Shown here one piece after another: positions 60,490 through 64,000 of a stretch of 64,000 nt of DNA (positions are counted from its first letter, which is position 1; each line of letters starts with the position of its first letter). A program made the translations under genes and the position numbers. The stretch comes from Bacteroidia bacterium (lineage in GTDB: Bacteria; Bacteroidota; Bacteroidia; Flavobacteriales; Flavobacteriaceae). The stretch spans positions 1 through 64,000 of the forward strand of contig JAUIGO010000009.1 of assembly GCA_030429955.1 (NCBI GenBank), in the 5' to 3' direction. The notes beneath the pieces were generated by a model. That model did no database searches, had not been told where the DNA came from, and worked only from the letters and a program-made list of their open reading frames with translations.

Positions 60490-62931
60490 TTACTCTTTCT
60501 TTTTAAATTCAAAAAACAAGCCTATAGCCAATAAAAGCATTAAAATTATTGAGCTTGCCATAGCAATGGTGCTTCCAGTTTGAATGACTTCTGGTTCAAA
60601 TTTAAACTCAATGGTATGATTTCCTGGTGGGATTTGTAACCCTCTTAAAATATAATTGACTCTCACATGAGGTGTTACTTCTCCATCGATATAAGCGTTC
60701 CAACCTTGAGCATAATAATTCTCTGAGAAAACAGCAAACCCTTCATTAGAATTACGAGATTCATATTTTATGTAATTCGGCTTATAGTCTACCAATTTAA
60801 TTGAGGCTAAAGAATCGACTTCATATTTAACATTAGATTCTTGTGGTATTCTTTTAAATAAATGATCTGGTGCATTAAAAGAATAAATAGCTTTAGTTTT
60901 CGTATCTAAACTATCTAATGCCATGATTTCTTCATTTGCACTTGATTTTTGCTCTAATTCTGAAACAAACCAAGCATTACCATTAGCATCAGTATTCTTA
61001 TAAGGAAACACCTCTCCTTCTTCATTTTGTGCAATGATGTACTTGGTATTGAGCATGTTCAATACTCCTAAATGGTTTTGAGCAATGTAGAAGTTAAACA
61101 CATCATCATAACGTTTCATTTTTGCAGCATGATAGCCATTAAGAGAATTATGAAAATAGGAAGGTTTTGTATTTCCAGTTGTTAAATCGAACACTCTAAA
61201 ATGAGTTGTATCCTTTTGTATTTCTAAATCAACAGGATTTGCTTGATAAGGATTTTGTACTTGGATAGCAGACACAAAATCATCATTATTTACATAACGT
61301 CTATCAACAACCACCAAATCAAATAGAATTAATGCTGCAAATACAACAACAACAAGACCTTTTTCTGAAAGGTTCTTTTTCAAAAAGAACCAAATTGCTC
61401 CAGCTGAAAGTAAAACCAGAACTAAAGTTCTGAGAGTGTCGTTGACAAAAAAGGACATTCTATCTGCCTTTACAGCATCAATAAATCCTTGACCATACGC
61501 TTGAATGTATCGACCATCGTTATTACCTACAAAATCAAACAAACTTCCTTTAAATAAAAGAAAAACCAGAGCTAATCCACCTGTGATTATCGTGGTATTC
61601 TTTAAGGCTTTTATTTTTTCGTCTTTATTCTCAAAATCATTGAACAATCTTGCTAACCCAAACATTGCAAGTATAGGAATGCACAGCTCCAAAATGACTT
61701 GTATGGAACTCACTGCTCGAAACTTATTGTAAAGCGGAAAATAGTCAATGAATAAATCTGTGAGGAAACCTAGGTTTTTACCATAAGAAAGCAAGAGTGA
61801 CATAATGGTTCCAGCCACAAGCCACCATTTCAAGCGACCTTTCACTAAAAACAAAGCCAAGACAAACAAGAAAATCACCACTGCACCAATATAAGCTGGA
61901 GCTTCAACAATAGGCTGTTCTCCCCAATATGTTGGTGTTTGCTTCACCTCATTTAAGGCTTGCACTGGAGTTGCTCCCAAATTTCTAAAAAACTCATAAG
62001 TTTCTGAGTTTTTGCCTACATCTTCATAGCTTCCTCCTCCCATAAATCGAGGGATAAACAAATTAAAGGTTTCTGTAATTCCGTAACTGTACTCAGTGAT
62101 GTAATCTTTATCCAGTCCGCTAGTGACATCCTTTGGTGAACCATCAGGATTTATGGTAAGCTCACTTTTTCCACGAGTACTTTCTTTAACATATTCTTGA
62201 GTTGCCATAATGTTAGTGGCATTCAATCCTATAGAAAAAATAACAGCGACTACTAAAATACCAACAGCTTTGAAAAAATGAGGTAACATTTGCTTTTTAT
62301 AAGCATCTATTAGGTACACGATTCCCAATATTAAAACCAATAGCATCAAGTAATAAGTCATTTGATAATGGTTCGCTGAAAGTTCTAAACCAAGCGCTAT
62401 AGCAGTCAACAAAAATCCGTAAATATATTTTTTCTGAAAGGTTAGCAAAATGCCTGATAGCACTAATGGCATGTAGGCAATAGCATGTGCTTTTGAGTTA
62501 TGACCAACACCTAAAATAATGATTAAATAGGTAGAAAACCCAAAAGCCAAAGCACCTAAAGCTGCTAGTTTATAATCTATTTTTAAAACCAATAAAAGGA
62601 TATAAAAGCCTATTAAATAAAGAAATAAATAATCGGCTGGTCGAGGTAAAAATCTTAATGTATGGTCAAGCTTTTTGATGTAATTATTAGGATAATGAGC
62701 ACCTAATTGATAGGTTGGCATACCACCAAAGGCACTATTGGTCCAATAGGTTTCTTCTCCTGTGGCTTCACGAAAATCGTTTTGCTGCTTTGCCATGCCA
62801 ATATACTGCATGATATCACTTTGAAAGATTTGTTTCCCTTGTAAAACAGGATTAAAATAAGCTAGTGAAGCCACTACAAATCCGACTATAATTAATAAGT
62901 GTGGTAAGAATTTTTTAAACGAAAATTGCAT
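60490..62931 (-). CDS. YfhO-family membrane glycosyltransferase-like protein
   Basis: This 813-residue integral membrane protein has an N-terminal block of about 11-12 helices (GT-C-like, with an early acidic motif FQSDIMQY) and a large C-terminal periplasmic beta-rich domain (about 560-780). One last helix follows (IAMASSIILMLLLAIGLFF). YfhO proteins in Gram-positive bacteria glycosylate lipoteichoic acid. In Bacteroidota the family is widespread and its acceptor is undetermined. It lies in a surface-glycan operon between the DUF4834 and GT4 genes. Confidence 0.9.
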   Translation of the reverse strand: MQFSFKKFLPHLLIIVGFVVASLAYFNPVLQGKQIFQSDIMQYIGMAKQQNDFREATGEETYWTNSAFGGMPTYQLGAHYPNNYIKKLDHTLRFLPRPADYLFLYLIGFYILLLVLKIDYKLAALGALAFGFSTYLIIILGVGHNSKAHAIAYMPLVLSGILLTFQKKYIYGFLLTAIALGLELSANHYQMTYYLMLLVLILGIVYLIDAYKKQMLPHFFKAVGILVVAVIFSIGLNATNIMATQEYVKESTRGKSELTINPDGSPKDVTSGLDKDYITEYSYGITETFNLFIPRFMGGGSYEDVGKNSETYEFFRNLGATPVQALNEVKQTPTYWGEQPIVEAPAYIGAVVIFLFVLALFLVKGRLKWWLVAGTIMSLLLSYGKNLGFLTDLFIDYFPLYNKFRAVSSIQVILELCIPILAMFGLARLFNDFENKDEKIKALKNTTIITGGLALVFLLFKGSLFDFVGNNDGRYIQAYGQGFIDAVKADRMSFFVNDTLRTLVLVLLSAGAIWFFLKKNLSEKGLVVVVFAALILFDLVVVDRRYVNNDDFVSAIQVQNPYQANPVDLEIQKDTTHFRVFDLTTGNTKPSYFHNSLNGYHAAKMKRYDDVFNFYIAQNHLGVLNMLNTKYIIAQNEEGEVFPYKNTDANGNAWFVSELEQKSSANEEIMALDSLDTKTKAIYSFNAPDHLFKRIPQESNVKYEVDSLASIKLVDYKPNYIKYESRNSNEGFAVFSENYYAQGWNAYIDGEVTPHVRVNYILRGLQIPPGNHTIEFKFEPEVIQTGSTIAMASSIILMLLLAIGLFFEFKKKE

Positions 62932-63018
62932 GAAATATAGATAATGTCAATGATTAGGAAAAATACACATTTAATTGTTAACTGAAAAATAAAGATTTCC
63001 TCTTAAACTAGAACGAGA

Positions 63019-63297
63019 TTAATCAATTTCTTCGTAATCTACATATTCTCCAACATTTTTATTTCCTGTAGTGTTTTGATCAGGCATTTTATCTATAGAT
63101 ATTTCGCCTTCTTTTTGCTTTGGTTGTGGTCTTTGTTGTGTATTGAATTGCTGACCGAATTTTTGTTCAGCTTTTTTGGCAACATAACGCATCAGGTAAG
63201 GAGCAAACAACCTAGTGAGTATTTTTACACCATACCAAATTAATAGGATTATTAAAATTGTTCTTACAAAACTTGTAAGAGAAGCATACTGCAACAT
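63019..63297 (-). CDS. DUF4834 family protein
   Basis: This 92-residue protein has one N-terminal membrane helix (ILIILLIWYGVKILTRLF), then a short basic helix (YVAKKAEQKFGQQF) and an acidic tail ending YVDYEEID. The arrangement matches the flavobacterial DUF4834 family, which usually lies beside YfhO-type genes. The function is unknown. It is the first gene of the surface-polysaccharide operon, 87 bp before yfhO. Confidence 0.8.
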   Translation of the reverse strand: MLQYASLTSFVRTILIILLIWYGVKILTRLFAPYLMRYVAKKAEQKFGQQFNTQQRPQPKQKEGEISIDKMPDQNTTGNKNVGEYVDYEEID

Positions 63298-63374
63298 GAA
63301 TAAAATATTTGTTCAAAAATACAATTCTTACAATTTAAAAACCGTTTAAAGGTCATAAAAAAATAATAAAATTA

Positions 63375-63382
63375 TATATTTG
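63375..63382 (+). promoter_or_regulatory. -7 promoter box of the outer-membrane barrel gene
   Basis: TATATTTG matches TAnnTTTG and lies 18 bp before the ATG at 63401. Confidence 0.55.
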
Positions 63383-63400
63383 AATCATAACTTAATCAAA

Positions 63401-64000
63401 ATGGAGCGTTTAAAAACCCAATTTCTACTATTTGTTTCTCTACTAGCTACTACTATATGTTTTGCTCAGTACACAGAAGTTATCAATTCCAACAGACCAG
63501 GACTTTCTAAAAGTGCGTTTTCGGTTGGCACAAATGTGTTTCAACTTGAATTAGGTCCATATATCGTAAACGAAAAACACACGCCTTTACAATATGAGGT
63601 TTCCGGTTTTGGCGCCGACTTTTCTGCTCGATATGGTTTGTTGTTTGAACAACTTGAACTGAATATAGAAGGAACTTATCAAAATGATACCTTTACAGAT
63701 AATCGTTCTGCTATTCCTTCGGAAAATTCACGTTCCAACTTTAAGAGTGTGACTCTAGGAGCTAAATATTTGGTTTATGACCCTTATAAGAACTCAGAAG
63801 ATGAAAAGCCAAACTTATACAGCTATTGGGCGAATAGAAAATTCAAATGGAAAGAATTAATTCCAGCTGTTGCTGTGTATGTTGGCGCCAACTTTGACTC
63901 TAAGAACAATCCTTATACAGCTGCTGGTGTCGAAGGATTTAGCCCAAAGGTTATGGTTGCTACACAGCATAATTTTGTTGGTGGTTGGGTTTTGGTGATG
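63401..64000 (+). CDS. Outer-membrane beta-barrel transporter-like protein, truncated at the window edge
   Basis: The first 200 codons of an exported protein are visible. The signal peptide reads MERLKTQFLLFVSLLATTIC, then FAQ. The mature part begins with TEVINSNRPGLSKSAFSVGTN, a pattern typical of Bacteroidota 'MetA-pathway of phenol degradation'-type outer-membrane barrels (Phenol_MetA_deg family). Alternating beta-strand sequence follows (VFQLELGPYI, LELNIEGTYQND). It has no stop before position 64000 and continues beyond the window. A substrate cannot be assigned. Confidence 0.7.
   Translation, partial: MERLKTQFLLFVSLLATTICFAQYTEVINSNRPGLSKSAFSVGTNVFQLELGPYIVNEKHTPLQYEVSGFGADFSARYGLLFEQLELNIEGTYQNDTFTDNRSAIPSENSRSNFKSVTLGAKYLVYDPYKNSEDEKPNLYSYWANRKFKWKELIPAVAVYVGANFDSKNNPYTAAGVEGFSPKVMVATQHNFVGGWVLVM

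Overview
The window is a low-GC (roughly one third G+C by eye) stretch of a Bacteroidota chromosome, almost certainly a marine member of the Flavobacteriaceae. The signs are: five secreted proteins with type A C-terminal sorting domains of the type IX secretion system (T9SS), repeated Bacteroidota promoter -7 boxes (TAnnTTTG), almost no Shine-Dalgarno sequences, and typical flavobacterial neighbours (rpsF-rpsR-rplI, nadC-yihY-priA, a BatA-domain protein, DUF3667, DUF4834, YfhO). The genus cannot be fixed from the sequence; Winogradskyella and its relatives would fit.

Layout. (1) 191-22698 is a block of large cell-surface genes. Two divergent two-gene modules (small TPR protein followed by a secreted purple-acid-phosphatase-like metallophosphoesterase) mirror each other around a 245-bp intergenic region. 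They are followed by two giant adhesin-like paralogues (2067 and 1672 aa) with a PQQ-type sugar dehydrogenase between them. One beta-sandwich-like domain of about 165 residues occurs eight times over three of these genes. (2) 22765-32537 is housekeeping, mostly on the minus strand: hisS (with an unusual insertion of about 80 residues), a DUF6495 protein, a glycerophosphodiesterase lipoprotein, ribosomal proteins S6-S18-L9, a LytTR response regulator (plus strand), priA, a YihY/BrkB membrane protein and nadC. (3) 32731-36890 holds a DoxX-like protein, an unrecognised exported protein, rlmH, an uncatalogued 46-codon membrane peptide, hpf and an acyl-CoA synthetase. (4) 37090-38370 is a compact AT-rich cassette: an unknown protein of about 255 aa translationally coupled to a PIN-domain ribonuclease, with imperfect inverted repeats at its ends. 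It is the best candidate here for an undescribed toxin-antitoxin or defence-like module. (5) 38465-51323 carries a TIGR02757 protein, an S10 carboxypeptidase, a BNR-type lipoprotein, a glycosyltransferase, a BatA protein, a dihydroorotase-like protein that has lost its metal ligands, a DUF4870-type protein, an esterase, an MBL hydrolase, a conserved unknown protein, bcp and a cysteine-free endonuclease III. (6) 51356-57629 carries a 49-codon conserved-looking gene, an ECF sigma factor, uvrA, a DUF3667 protein and an exported Tyr/Arg-rich protein behind a sigma-54-like promoter. (7) 57702-63297 is a minus-strand surface-polysaccharide operon (DUF4834, YfhO, glycosyltransferase family 4, flippase). 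A truncated outer-membrane beta-barrel gene runs off the right edge.

Functionally, the left third looks like phosphate or carbohydrate scavenging and surface adhesion via T9SS. The rest is core metabolism, translation, DNA repair and envelope biogenesis. No tRNA, rRNA, CRISPR array, transposase or prophage gene was seen.
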